Assembly (NCBI GenBank): GCA_027923505.1
Contig: BROI01000003.1
Location: 1,240,001 to 1,304,000, forward strand
Source of the DNA: Mayamaea pseudoterrestris
Lineage: Eukaryota > Bacillariophyta > Bacillariophyceae > Sellaphorales > Sellaphoraceae
Direction: 5' to 3'
Length of the DNA stretch: 64,000 nt
The notes beneath the pieces were generated by a model. That model was given only the letters and a program-made list of their open reading frames with translations, searched no databases and was not told where the DNA came from. The translations under genes and the position numbers were made by a program. Shown one piece after another: positions 28,820 to 38,823 of this stretch; position 1 is the stretch's first letter; each line of letters begins with the position of its first letter.

Positions 28820-30811
28820 ATGCCGGCACTGTCTGCCTTGCTGTCTCCAACGGCGCCTCCGTCCCTGTCGCGTCGCAAATCTTCGCATGGACATCATCAT
28901 CACAATCATCATGCAGCGTCATCATCTACCAGTCGCCGACTGTTACAAGCTGCCATGATATTTTGCCTTGGATCAATGAGTCTCCTTCCTATATTAGTAT
29001 TGGAGACGCAATATCCTTCCTTTTGGAGCGCTTCCTGGAAGTCCATGCAAAAGAACCATCCAACCATGGTTTCCGTGGATCGTCTCTTTACCAACATGGC
29101 CAAGCATTTGCAGGAAGGACACTTGCAGCCGTTGCTGCGGACAAGAGATGAAGTAGCAGCAGTTAAAGTCAACAATCCATTGGAGCAAGCGTTGCACGAG
29201 CAGCAGGAAGCAAACGCCGCGGCTGCTCCGGAACGACTTCCTCCTGCTGCGCAAAAGGAAAGCACCATGCATCACTACGCCAAAAAGATTCCAATTTCAC
29301 TCTCGCAACTATCACCCGATCCAGCCGATTGGACGAGCCGCCAACCACTGGCGCGCGGCGTCGCCGGTCGGCCCATGGACCAAACGCCGGCTCTTTTGGG
29401 AGCCAAACGAGCGTCGGTGCAGTGCTCGGAAATAAATGTGGACTCGCTCGCCTACTGGAACCATCCGCAGGGAACGCGCGATGCAGCATTCATTAGTCCA
29501 TTCTCGGTGCAGCGAGAGAATGATGCAACTACGCAACAACAACAATACTACTTGACGTTTACACCAGACCCGGGCGGCTGGAACAATATTCGCATGAGCA
29601 TGGAAATCATTTTCGTCTTGGCCGCCGCCACTGGGCGCACGCTTGTCTTGCCGCCCCGTGAACCCCTGTACTTGTTGCATCACGACAAGGAGGAAAAGCA
29701 TCGTGGCTTTGCCGACTTTTATCCACTGGATGCGCCGGAATTTATAAAGCGCGTCAAGGTAATTAGCATGGAGCAGTTTCTGCAAATAGAAGGTGGTGCT
29801 GACGGACTCGTTCCCATACCCAACGAGCAACGGACGGCCATTATGAACGCGGCGGATCATTGCGATCATCGAAAAGCATCGGAATCATACTGCGGACCCA
29901 TTTGGGAGTTTTTGGAGAGTGGAACGTTGGCGCATGTGCATTCGCCCAATATTTCGAGCGAGGAGTCGTGCATGGTGTTTGACGAAGCAACCTATGCTGG
30001 TGAACGTCCAACGCCAGACATTCAAACGTATGTTGACACGGTTTGTGGAGAGAAGCGACAGCAAGTTTTCATGACAAAAGAGTTTCAGCAACATAGAGTA
30101 TTGCACTTTCGAGCCGGAGGCAAAACGACTCGTCTCTTGACACATTTCTACGCCATGATTCACTTTACCAACCCCAAGATTGATCACTACTACAAGCGAT
30201 TCGTGCGCGACTTTTTGCACTATCACGACGTTATATTTTGCGCGGCTGGCAAGATTGTCAAGGCGCTGCAAGCGGAAGCGGCCGAGCGAAACTTTACGCC
30301 GGATGAAAATGGCGCTGGCGGATACTCGGCCATGCACATTCGACGAGGCGATTTGCAATACAAAAAGGTCAAGATTCCAGCCAAGGAGTGGTACGAAAAT
30401 ACCAAGGAAGTGTGGTTGCCGAACGAAATATTGTACATTGCGACTGATGAAAAACAAAAGGAATTCTTTAACGACTTGGCCGCGCATCATGATTTGCGGT
30501 TCCTTGACGACTACTGGGAGCTGGCAGGTTTGGGAGATTTGGATGGAAACTACATGGGCATGATCGATACCATTGTTGCGAGTCGAGGACGAGCGTTCGC
30601 AGGCACCTTTTTCAGTACCTTTACGGGGTTTATAAATCGAATGCGGGGCTACCACGGCCTGAGCATGCACGACACTTGGTATAGCTTTTTGCCAAGGAAA
30701 AACGTGACGCATAGCTGGGACATTATGGACTCGCCGAGGTATGCCTTTGAATGGCCCGATGGTTTTGTGGGCATTGACGCGGACGAGTGGCCGAGTCGAG
30801 ATGTATTTTAA
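28820..30811 (+). CDS. GDP-fucose protein O-fucosyltransferase-like, type II membrane protein (663 aa)
   Basis: First ATG in the frame is at 28820 (upstream part opens only at GTG). The N-terminus has a His-rich stretch (GHHHHNHH) then a signal anchor (AAMIFCLGSMSLLPILVL). The catalytic region starts near residue 245: YLTFTPDPGGWNNIRMSMEI and LAAATGRTLVLPP, which correspond to the G-G-(x)-N-x-x-R start of O-fucosyltransferases. AMHIRRGDLQY (~505) matches the H-x-R-x-G/D nucleotide-sugar-binding motif, and ILYIATDEKQKEFFNDL with ASRGRAFAGTFFSTFTGFI match the C-terminal motifs. Inferred role: fucosylation in the ER/Golgi; acceptor unknown. Confidence 0.82.
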   Translation: MPALSALLSPTAPPSLSRRKSSHGHHHHNHHAASSSTSRRLLQAAMIFCLGSMSLLPILVLETQYPSFWSASWKSMQKNHPTMVSVDRLFTNMAKHLQEGHLQPLLRTRDEVAAVKVNNPLEQALHEQQEANAAAAPERLPPAAQKESTMHHYAKKIPISLSQLSPDPADWTSRQPLARGVAGRPMDQTPALLGAKRASVQCSEINVDSLAYWNHPQGTRDAAFISPFSVQRENDATTQQQQYYLTFTPDPGGWNNIRMSMEIIFVLAAATGRTLVLPPREPLYLLHHDKEEKHRGFADFYPLDAPEFIKRVKVISMEQFLQIEGGADGLVPIPNEQRTAIMNAADHCDHRKASESYCGPIWEFLESGTLAHVHSPNISSEESCMVFDEATYAGERPTPDIQTYVDTVCGEKRQQVFMTKEFQQHRVLHFRAGGKTTRLLTHFYAMIHFTNPKIDHYYKRFVRDFLHYHDVIFCAAGKIVKALQAEAAERNFTPDENGAGGYSAMHIRRGDLQYKKVKIPAKEWYENTKEVWLPNEILYIATDEKQKEFFNDLAAHHDLRFLDDYWELAGLGDLDGNYMGMIDTIVASRGRAFAGTFFSTFTGFINRMRGYHGLSMHDTWYSFLPRKNVTHSWDIMDSPRYAFEWPDGFVGIDADEWPSRDVF

Positions 30812-30933
30812 GTTAGATATGGACTTGGATAGACAAAAAAGGTTAAAAGTTAATGCAGACTAGATCTTGCAAACGACGTCGTACACTCCATCTCTTGTAT
30901 AGACGGTATGTACTAACAGTATAGTTTGACTTT

Positions 30934-31689
30934 CTACGCCTTCTTTTGAGCATTAGCTTTAGCTTCTCGCTCCAACCTAGCCAGTTCTTCCCGCTCAGCT
31001 CGGGCGCTTGCCCCGTCTCGTTCAGCCTCCTGCTGCATCATGAAAAGCTTCTTCTTTTGGTTGATACTGGGAGCCTGATAGATTCTCAGTTTCCAATCAA
31101 TTTCGCGCAAAACGACTCGCATGTGCGAGTGCTTGTGATGCATGATACCGTGTCGACCGCGTCCCATGATTTTGATGCGTCTGATGTGACTTCCTTTGGT
31201 GGCAAAACACTCTGCGACTTCCAACTGCGAAGGCTGCAAGCCATGTCGAATGTCAGCTAGGTTTGCAGTCCGCGTCAAAACCTTTTGAACGAGTGGAGCC
31301 TTTTCCTTTTTGCAAAATTCAAGCTGCGTCAGTGCCTCCTGTAATGGCAAGCCCGCTGCGAATTGGCAAACCAAGTTCAATCGCCATGGACTATGGCGAA
31401 TATTCTTTTCACTTCCTTCATACGTCTTCATCTTCTTCAGTCGGCGACTGACTATGGATGGCTTGAGCTTTGGGTTCTTTTGAAAAGCGGCAAATTGCCT
31501 GCCATCGTCCGACGCAATAACTTGCGGTGACTTGTAGCTTGGACGAGTTGAGAAGCTGCAGGCGGACAGACAGGATGGTCGCAACCATGATCCTAGCGAT
31601 GAGGTTATTCGATTCATTGGCAAAGTAAGCAGCATGGTTATAATATATTGCACCGAGATAAGATGTTGGCGCTGGCGCAAACTTGTCAT
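30934..31689 (-). CDS. MRPL22: mitochondrial ribosomal protein uL22m
   Basis: The frame has ATGs at 31689, 31635 and 31617. The later ones start a typical presequence (MNRITSSLGSWLRP...CSFSTRPS), so the real start may be 31635 or 31617. The uL22 core is clear: RHSPWRLNLVCQFAAGLPLQEALTQLEF, then ECFATKGSHIRRIKIMGRGRHG and HKHSHMRVVLRE (the conserved G-R-G-(R/x)-x-G...H-x-x-(I/V)-x-(L/V) end). A coiled, charged tail follows (EAERDGASARAEREELARLE). It is a large-subunit protein lining the exit tunnel. The longest form overlaps the start of the divergent gene at 31663. Confidence 0.88.
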   Translation of the reverse strand: MTSLRQRQHLISVQYIITMLLTLPMNRITSSLGSWLRPSCLSACSFSTRPSYKSPQVIASDDGRQFAAFQKNPKLKPSIVSRRLKKMKTYEGSEKNIRHSPWRLNLVCQFAAGLPLQEALTQLEFCKKEKAPLVQKVLTRTANLADIRHGLQPSQLEVAECFATKGSHIRRIKIMGRGRHGIMHHKHSHMRVVLREIDWKLRIYQAPSINQKKKLFMMQQEAERDGASARAEREELARLEREAKANAQKKA

Positions 31690-32046
31690 GGTGGATCGAA
31701 CGGTGCGGACGACATCATCAAGTCACGGTACGACTTAGTGATGCCGCATGCTGGAAGTTCAGACGAAGTCGTTACAACCTCATACTCCAGTGCGCAGAAG
31801 CGGAAGAAGAAGGAAGAAGATGCTGATTTCATTGCTGTCATGTTGGCAACCAAGCTTGACGGCTTGACAAAGGCAAACCTGCGCGACGCAATCAATGGCA
31901 CCGTGGCAATGATTGCCCAGCGTTCTCTTGAAAAGATTCGCGCCAAGGATGACAGCGAGAAGGCGCAAATTGAACTATTGATTCAACCTTTGCGCGACGA
32001 GCTGGCGGAAACGAAGCGAATGTATGATGAGTCATTCGATTCGTAG
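31663..32046 (+). CDS. small hypothetical charged protein (127 aa)
   Basis: First ATG in the frame is at 31663 (alternative 31741, MPHAG). The C-terminal half is a charged predicted coiled coil (AQRSLEKIRAKDDSEKAQIE, then LRDELAETKRMYDE). The middle has a basic patch (QKRKKKEED) and LTKANLRDAINGTVAMI. I do not recognise a domain. The head-to-head arrangement with uL22m suggests a shared bidirectional promoter, and with both longest starts the two coding regions overlap by 27 bp. Confidence 0.5.
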   Translation: MLALAQTCHGGSNGADDIIKSRYDLVMPHAGSSDEVVTTSYSSAQKRKKKEEDADFIAVMLATKLDGLTKANLRDAINGTVAMIAQRSLEKIRAKDDSEKAQIELLIQPLRDELAETKRMYDESFDS

Positions 32047-32270
32047 CTGCAAGGCAAAGGCGGTGGCCTTTCTTTTGTTGACGCACAGTAATTTGTAGCT
32101 ATTTGTCGCATCCAATCTAAAACATACTATTTATAATGTATATATGACTAGTTAGCTATCTCTGAAAAAACGCCAACTGGGAGCTGGTGGGTGGCGCAAC
32201 TGTTTTTCTGCAATGATCGCGTGTAGTGAATATTTATTTGAAAAAGCAACCGAGTAACTGAAGAACCGAT

Positions 32271-34339
32271 CTACTCCTCTCGCGGTATTGTTATTTCAGA
32301 TGGCAGCTCGGCTGTCCGTCGTTGCTGCTGCACTTCCAATGAATCTTCGCCGGTCAAGAGTCCTCGGTATCCCCTGATGGACAGAGCAACAGTCAAAAAT
32401 GCACTTGCCAATACAGAGCAACCCATCCAAAGAATGGCATTATGGTAATCGAACTTCAGGAATAGGATTGAGTAGAAAACTGCAAAAGTGCTCCCACCGG
32501 CGGCAACGAAACCGGAAATCGAACCAGTTACAGAGAAGTCAACATACGGCACGATGGCAAAGGTGGAGCCTGCCGAGGCTGACACAAAAATGGACAGCAA
32601 AATTAAAACAAAAATGGCCCCCACCAACGTTCGTGCATGTGAGAATGCTATCACACATATACCTTCAATCAGTATGAGAACGACTTGCACCCACATCCGC
32701 CCTCGCATGCCAAACTTGACGTTGGCTACATCATTAACAAACCCTCCGGCGGCGCGAGCAAAAAGATTTACCCACCCCACAGCACTGGCAATGGCGGCTG
32801 CACTCTCGGTTGTCTGGCCAAATTCGTCCTGAAAGTAGAGACTGGCAACTTGTGTGATTGCGACTTCAACACCAAAGCAGCAACCATATTGAATTGCCAA
32901 AAGCCATGTATTTCTGGTCGAAGCTGCGCGTCGTAGCGAGTCCATCGCAGAAACGGGCACCAGTGAGCCTTCTTTGCGAAGCTTTGCCACGTTTCCCTGA
33001 GGTGTATCGTCGGAATAGCGGATCACCACATACGCCATAATCAAGCATAGCAGTGCCGGAAACACCAGAATTGTCCTCCACGCGAGCTCTGCTGCACGAT
33101 CATTCGATGTAAAATCGTCGTGTGCCGTCGTTTTGTTCAACGAAGCTTTATTGTAGCCGTCGCCGCCATAAATGATCTTGAAAAGGGGGAACAGAAGCGA
33201 CCCCATGACAACCTGCGACAAGCCACCGCCTATATTTGCCCAACCAGCAGCAAGCGCCTGCGCAGTTCCAGCAATCTCGACTGTGAACATTGCGCTGATC
33301 CACGACTGGCAACTAACAAAAGCAGAACCCGCAATGCCTATCATGAATCGGGTCCAGTATAAACTTGATGCGCTTTGAATGAGTAAGCCGCTCAAGCCCA
33401 ACGGAATAGCCTTCATAACAAGCGTCGCTGACATGATCCATCGAGATCCGTACTTGTCAATCAATGGCCCTACAGCGACTCGAGTTATAGCTGATGCAAC
33501 AATGGCCAAGATGGATGACGTCCATATTTCTTTGCGCGACAAGCTGAGCGAGTATTGGATTTCGCTGAGCAATGGAACTGGCATTATGGGAGTTGCAGGT
33601 ACATGAGAGGCGTATTTATCTATCAAGAGCTATCATCTGGCACATTCACTCGGCCTTACCGATAGAAAACCAAGCAAAGAATGCGACACCAAATGAGACC
33701 CAAGCCAACTGTTACCAACGTATTAATGAAGATCATAGTGAGACCTTGCTTGTGACAAAATATCTACCGGAAGACCCTTTTTGTAATACTTACATGAAAC
33801 GCCCTCATATGTGGTCTGGCAGTCGAGAAGAGAGGTATTTCCGAGGCGCGATCGTTCTGATCATGATCAATTTGGACGGCAAACAGCTTGTCGCCTGGAT
33901 TGTCATGGCAAGATTTACCATCCGCCGAGCCAAGCTCCAACCGAGAGCTCGTCTCCTCGTCCACCGCAGCATCTGCGAGACTTTCAGCTTGCGTAGCAGT
34001 CTTGGCCGAAACGATTTGGCTTGCGTGTTGAGGCGGATCATCAACGTCGGCGAAATGCAGGGGTGAAAGGTCATCGACCGATGTATCGTGCAATGCTTCG
34101 TGAGCATTATTCAAACGACTACCTCCACCGCGATAGTGAAGGTCCCCAGCTTGCCCTCTTACGTCAACTGGGGTTTGGCTACCAATAAAGTCGTCATCCG
34201 GAGTAACTTCCATTGAATGAAGGGCAAGGTTCCGTAACCGTGATCGTTCCTGAAAGTTTTGCCTTCGACCACCCCTTCGCGCTTGCAGCCGACTCGCATG
34301 ATCATCATTCTTATCAAGTCTTACAGTAAACGATCGCAT
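32271..34339 (-). CDS. NRT2: NRT2-type (NNP) nitrate/nitrite transporter, three exons, 633 aa
   Basis: Exons 34339-33794, 33708-33660 and 33577-32271 are joined by introns of 85 and 82 bp (GTAAGT...ACAG; GTAAGG...CCAG). The total of 1902 coding bases is in phase. The short middle exon gives LAWVSFGVAFFAWFSI, the first NNP helix, joined to VPLLSEIQYSLSLS. Further family signs: GTAQALAAGWANIGGGLSQ (NNP signature, usual form AGWGNxGGG), a helix-2/3 loop GPLIDKYGSRWIM, and VKFGMRGRMW. Twelve helices can be placed. Residues 1-176 are a hydrophilic N-terminal extension rich in Asp/Ser/Arg. Role: plasma- or vacuolar-membrane nitrate/H+ symport, in diatoms usually nitrogen-regulated; the exact substrate is inferred. 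Confidence 0.85.
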
Positions 34340-34880
34340 TACTTTATGTCAAGCCAACTATCACTTCAACAATACAGTACTGTAGCAGATGGCTGATGAT
34401 CGATTGGAGCTTTGATGAAACTCACCAATCCACGAATGGATGGAGAATCGACTACTAGAAGTCAAAATAGCCTATTTTGTTCAACTGCGTTGTTCACTTG
34501 TACTCAGAGTTGCTCCACTACCACCTCTCGTACATTACGATGCTGTATAGCAGGCTGTAGCAGGATGATTGTCAAGTCGCCGCTGCTTGAAGAATGATGT
34601 TGTCATGCGAACGGATCGGTGGCGTCGAAACTAACGTCGGACCGGTACTGACTTCTCTCGTGGAGCACAGCCAACACATCATGTTTGGTTCAAATCAAAT
34701 CTATTCGCCAAAATTGTGTTGCATCCATACCCAACTTGCTTCCAAGGAAAATGCGCCTCTTCTGCCATCGTCGCTCAAATCTCCAACTTGAGAGGGAAGC
34801 AAGAAATTCATTGATCGCTGAAGGCAAACTGATTGCCTCCTTTCTTACTCGTGATCGCAACATCTTATTACACACCAACA
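34340..34880. other. divergent promoter region of the NRT2-type and plastid coiled-coil genes
   Basis: 541 bp between two divergent start codons. Short ORFs (34412-34597, 34594-34791) have no features of coding genes. I see no recognisable regulatory motif that I can name. Confidence 0.5.
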
Positions 34881-35897
34881 ATGAGCCGCCTTTCTGCCGT
34901 CCTTTCTTTCGCGACATGTGCAGCCGCCACTGCCTTTGTCACTCCATCCAACCTTCAGTCCAACAGAATATCATCTGCATGGACCACTCCGCAGACATCA
35001 AGTACTCTGCAGTATAGGACGCTCGGCAACACGGCGCTAGTGAATGAGTATCTCTACATTCACCAGACGGATGACAATATGATTGCCATTCAGTCGGATC
35101 CATCCACAACCAGCTTGTCAGCACCACGTAACGACATGCTCGATCATTTCTCATCTTCCCAAGAATATGCCTACGAAGGTTATTCATACAATAACAACGA
35201 GCGCATTCAGCAGCTGCAGAAAGTCATTGAATCAATGCAAGCGCGAATGGAGAAGCAACATGACAAGCTTGCCGAGCAACAGGCCAAGACAAAGCAGATC
35301 TTGCTCGAGAAGGCAGAGTTGCAAGTATCACTCAAAGCCAAGGAAGCGGAATATGCCGAGTCAATGGCAACGTTGCTCGGCAGATTTGAATCACTCGAGC
35401 TTCAGTTTGAAACCGAAAAGCAAAAGGTAATATTTCCACATGCTCCGGTATACCACCAACACGAAGCTGTCGCATCAACTCCACCGAAACCATCTACCGT
35501 TGCAACCGCTTCCGTGGCAACCGTGGGTCAAATCAAAAAGTGGGCTGCCCAGGGCGATCAAGGTCGCGCTCTCGCCTTGCAAGCCCTCGAGGAAGGTCGG
35601 GTGCAGTCGCATCGCATCACCATGTCCTTCAACCAGCGACTGCACTTGAAGGATCAGGAGATTGCTTTTTTGAAGGAGCAGTTGACACAGGAGCGCATGC
35701 GTAGCGAAATGAGTGTTGTGGAGCCGAGTCGTCCATCGCGATCAGCGTCATCGCAGACTGACGACATGATCGCCTGGATCAACCAAATGGCTCACATCAT
35801 GTCCAACTACGCCAAGCTGTACCACGTTCCATCAAAGCGATTGGCATCAAAAAAGAGAAAGCCAGGTCTCTTTAGCCGCACGCCGAGCTACAACTAG
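34881..35897 (+). CDS. predicted plastid-targeted coiled-coil protein (338 aa)
   Basis: ATG at 34881 (the frame upstream opens only at TTG). The N-terminus MSRLSAVLSFATCAAATAFVTPS fits the diatom bipartite plastid presequence: a signal peptide, then an ASAFAP-like cleavage site (ATAF with Phe at +1), then a Ser/Asn/Arg transit-like stretch. Residues ~105-175 form a long coiled coil (NNERIQQLQKVIESMQARME, then KLAEQQAKTKQILLEKAELQ). A second coiled region is near 250-275. The tail is basic (RLASKKRKPGLFSR). No enzyme domain is visible. It may be structural in the stroma or thylakoid periphery; that is inference. Confidence 0.65.
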   Translation: MSRLSAVLSFATCAAATAFVTPSNLQSNRISSAWTTPQTSSTLQYRTLGNTALVNEYLYIHQTDDNMIAIQSDPSTTSLSAPRNDMLDHFSSSQEYAYEGYSYNNNERIQQLQKVIESMQARMEKQHDKLAEQQAKTKQILLEKAELQVSLKAKEAEYAESMATLLGRFESLELQFETEKQKVIFPHAPVYHQHEAVASTPPKPSTVATASVATVGQIKKWAAQGDQGRALALQALEEGRVQSHRITMSFNQRLHLKDQEIAFLKEQLTQERMRSEMSVVEPSRPSRSASSQTDDMIAWINQMAHIMSNYAKLYHVPSKRLASKKRKPGLFSRTPSYN

Positions 35898-36246
35898 ACT
35901 GTTTGGCATCGTTTGTGACTGACGAAAATCTGTAGTGGAACACTTGAGGGTAGTAAGCGCTGTGACAACAAATTAGCCTAGCGAATGACTACCTTACATA
36001 GCTGTATCTTGCATTAACATTATGCCTATTATGTATATCGTTGCTTTGTAGGTTTGAATCGTTGGAAACGAAGCTAAAACGAGAGATGTTGCAGGTCGTA
36101 GCAATCATTACCGGAACGACAGCACAGATCCCTCGGCTTGAAGCGGCTCTTTCGAACACAATCGATGCGACGCTCGTCACACCTCCACAGCCCCTTGTCG
36201 TAACCAACCGCTAATTTCTCACATTCCGTCACTACAATCTTTCAGA
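35898..36246. other. intergenic, no gene seen
   Basis: 349 bp between two + strand genes. It should hold the 3' end of the coiled-coil gene and the promoter of the MAPEG gene; nothing else is supported. Confidence 0.5.
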
Positions 36247-36819
36247 ATGGCGTCCTTTCTCATCAAGACATCTGGCGCAACGCTGCTGGGCATGTATGCC
36301 GAGTCAAGAGCAGGACTCTCGGAAAAGACGAGTCTTTCTCTCTTTGGCATTACACCCCTCATTCTGTCCGGCGTCAGCTTTTACTCCCTCATGTATGGCT
36401 TCTTTGCCGTCGGCGGCGCCCGCCAAAAGTACAGAGAGCAAGCCATCAAAGATGGAGAACCAGACGCGGAGGACCGCTACTCGCTGCCAAACCTCTACGT
36501 GGACGGAAACAGCAAGAATGCTCGCGCCTTTAACGCGGTCCAGCGTTCGCACCAACACATTTTCGAAACGCTGCCTGGCGTCATGCTCACGTCCATCATC
36601 AACGCCTTTCAGTATCCGTGCTTGACGGCCGTTTACACGGCCACGTATGCGTTGGGCCGAGTGTTACTGACGTCGAGCTACGGCAAGAGTGAAGGTGAGG
36701 TGGCCAAGCGGTACGAGAATCCGCTCGCGCGAAGCATGTGGTACGGTATTCTGGGCAACTTTTTGTTGGCGTTTGTTTCCTGCGCCAATATGATTACGGG
36801 AAAGAAGGTCTTGTGGTAG
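36247..36819 (+). CDS. MAPEG-family membrane protein (microsomal GST3-like), 190 aa
   Basis: ATG at 36247. Four hydrophobic segments are visible (about 28-55, 107-127, 128-146, 165-185). The MAPEG hallmark is present: ARAFNAVQRSHQHIFETLPG (family: F-x-x-x-x-R-x-(H/A)-x-N-x-x-E), followed by YTATYALGRVLLTSSYG (helix 3 with the conserved Arg). Family members conjugate glutathione or reduce lipid peroxides in ER membranes. The canonical Asn of R-x-x-x-N is His here (RSHQH), so catalytic class cannot be fixed. Length is slightly above the usual 150-155 residues. Confidence 0.8.
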   Translation: MASFLIKTSGATLLGMYAESRAGLSEKTSLSLFGITPLILSGVSFYSLMYGFFAVGGARQKYREQAIKDGEPDAEDRYSLPNLYVDGNSKNARAFNAVQRSHQHIFETLPGVMLTSIINAFQYPCLTAVYTATYALGRVLLTSSYGKSEGEVAKRYENPLARSMWYGILGNFLLAFVSCANMITGKKVLW

Positions 36820-36980
36820 ATGTACAATTGAACTGTTGGTACGGGTCTTTGGGTGTAGTAGACGGAGTATCGGACGATTCTACTCACTAAAGCAGACTAA
36901 TTTGATGGCACGAAGTTTAATATACCTTGTTGATAGCTAGACATAATCGAGTGTAAAATACTGCAAGTAAAAGCTTGTAT

Positions 36981-38500
36981 TTACGTTGCAGGTTTCCAAA
37001 AGTAGAGCCAGCTATATGACGAAGCACCAGCGTTTCTCTCTACCTGCGGCCGCGACGAGAGTCGTCGGGTCGGTCGCCGCTTATTGGCACATTTGCGATA
37101 CTTGTTATAGTTCTCCATCTTTGCCCCCTCCACCAATCGATCGTAGCGATCGAGCGTCGGAGGATGCGTGTCATAGACTTGGGAAACCCGCCAGGAGCTT
37201 GACACGTTTGGTTGCGCCGCGACACGAGACTCGTGCATTTTGCGAATCACCTCGACTCCTCGCGTCGTGTCAAAGCAGGCACGCGCGGCAATCTCCAAGC
37301 CAACCTTGTCGGCTTCGTACTCATTGTCGCGGGAGTATGCCGTCGACATGGCGTGACGAAACGAGGCAAGCATGGCCATGACGGCAACGGAAAAGGCGCC
37401 AGCCGTTGGATCAAGGGTGAGCAGCAGCACTTCCACTGTTCGTAATATCATTTCCACCGAGTTGGTCGAAGATACATGGCCGAGCAATAGATGCGATACT
37501 TTAGTGAAGAATTTCGCAACATCATGTGAGCGTGAGCAAGTACAGCCAGCAGCAACATAAGCACAACGCAATCACACCAACATGTATGCCAATGCGTACC
37601 TTCATGTCCAAGTACAACTGCCAACTCGTCGGACGTTTCCGCAATCTGCAGCATGCTGGACGTAATGAAGAATCGCTGCGGCAAGATTTCCGTCACGAAC
37701 GCGTTTGGATTCGGAGTGTGAATGAAAATGTATTGCCACTGCTTGTCGCCGTATTCACCTTCCAGTCGCAAGCGCGCCGTTTGCCACTCCTGGACGAGCT
37801 CGTCGCGCTGCAAGGCAATCATCAAGTCTTGTTGCGAAATGTCTGGTGGAAGCTTGGTTTTGCAATCGTCCATGGCAGTTTGTAGTTGCTCCTTGGCGTA
37901 GTCGCGAGCGGCTTGGATAATGGCGTCTGTTTGTAAATGAAAGGAGAAGCGTTGGAGCATATTCTCATTGACATTACTCTATTTCTGTTTCATTCATATA
38001 TACTCACGACCGACGGCCGCCACTTGATGATGCTTCTTGTTGGATCCGTAGGCAATCTTGCCATCCTGCACCACGGTAATGTCTTTTTCGGTGACACCGA
38101 GCGAAACCAACATGCTCTGCAGCAAGTTTTTTTGCAGCGCCTCGGGGTTGCGCGTGCACTCCAAAATGCCCTGCTGGTATCCGAGTCCGTAGACGGATGC
38201 CACCAGAAAGGGAATGCGCGTGTATTTCAGTACAGTGGCCAGGCGCCGCCAAAATTTGCTGGTGAAGCGAGCGCGAACGCGATCCAAAAGTGACAAGTGT
38301 TGCGTTTGCGGCGCGGATGCTAGCTGCGTGGCACATCGTCTCGTCACTAGATGGAGCGAACGCAGGCGCGTACAAGGTTTGAAAGTCACATCAAGGATGC
38401 GGATGCGAGAATGGATGCGGTGGCGGTGACTCCGAGCTAGCAGCCGCGCCGACGTGACGGATGAATGAGCAGCTGCTGCGGTGACGCATACAGCGAGCAT
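36981..38500 (-). CDS. OMA1: OMA1-like mitochondrial M48 metallopeptidase, three exons (445 aa)
   Basis: Exons 38500-38008, 37926-37600 and 37498-36981 are joined in phase by introns of 81 and 101 bp. The second join reconstitutes the zinc motif: exon 2 ends LGHE plus one base and exon 3 begins giving VSHLLLGH, so H-E-V-S-H is split by the intron. The third ligand lies in DNEYEADKVGLEIAARA. The N-terminus is Arg/Ser/Ala-rich without acids (RLLARSHRHRIHSRIR), a likely mitochondrial presequence, followed by a hydrophobic segment (IPFLVASVYGLGYQQG). NPNAFVTEILPQRFFITSSML is the usual M48C segment. Known role: inner-membrane stress protease that cleaves OPA1-like proteins in animals. Confidence 0.85.
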
Positions 38501-38823
38501 TGTAGGTGAGAATTTAGAATCAGGCAACGCCGTTAATATTGCCGCCTAACGAGTCTCCTCGATTGTTTCCTGCTGCTACAAGGAGAGTCTTTTCAAAAAC
38601 AAGTACCGGTAGTTGCAGAAGGCTGTCAAAGTCTCCGGCCATCGTCCGATTTTGTCTCGACGATGGGCTTTTGCATCGGAAGATTGAAAACCGGTCGGAC
38701 GTGATCCGGAGTCGCAACGTTTCTCCGTTTCCCTGCGCTGCGATGATCCTTCCTCCTTCCACTCCACTATGACTTTCAATGCCACTAAAACTGTAAACAG
38801 CCAAACAAACAGCAATATTAAAC
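38501..38823. other. divergent promoter region of the OMA1-like and TBC genes
   Basis: 323 bp between divergent start codons with no supported gene. Confidence 0.5.
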
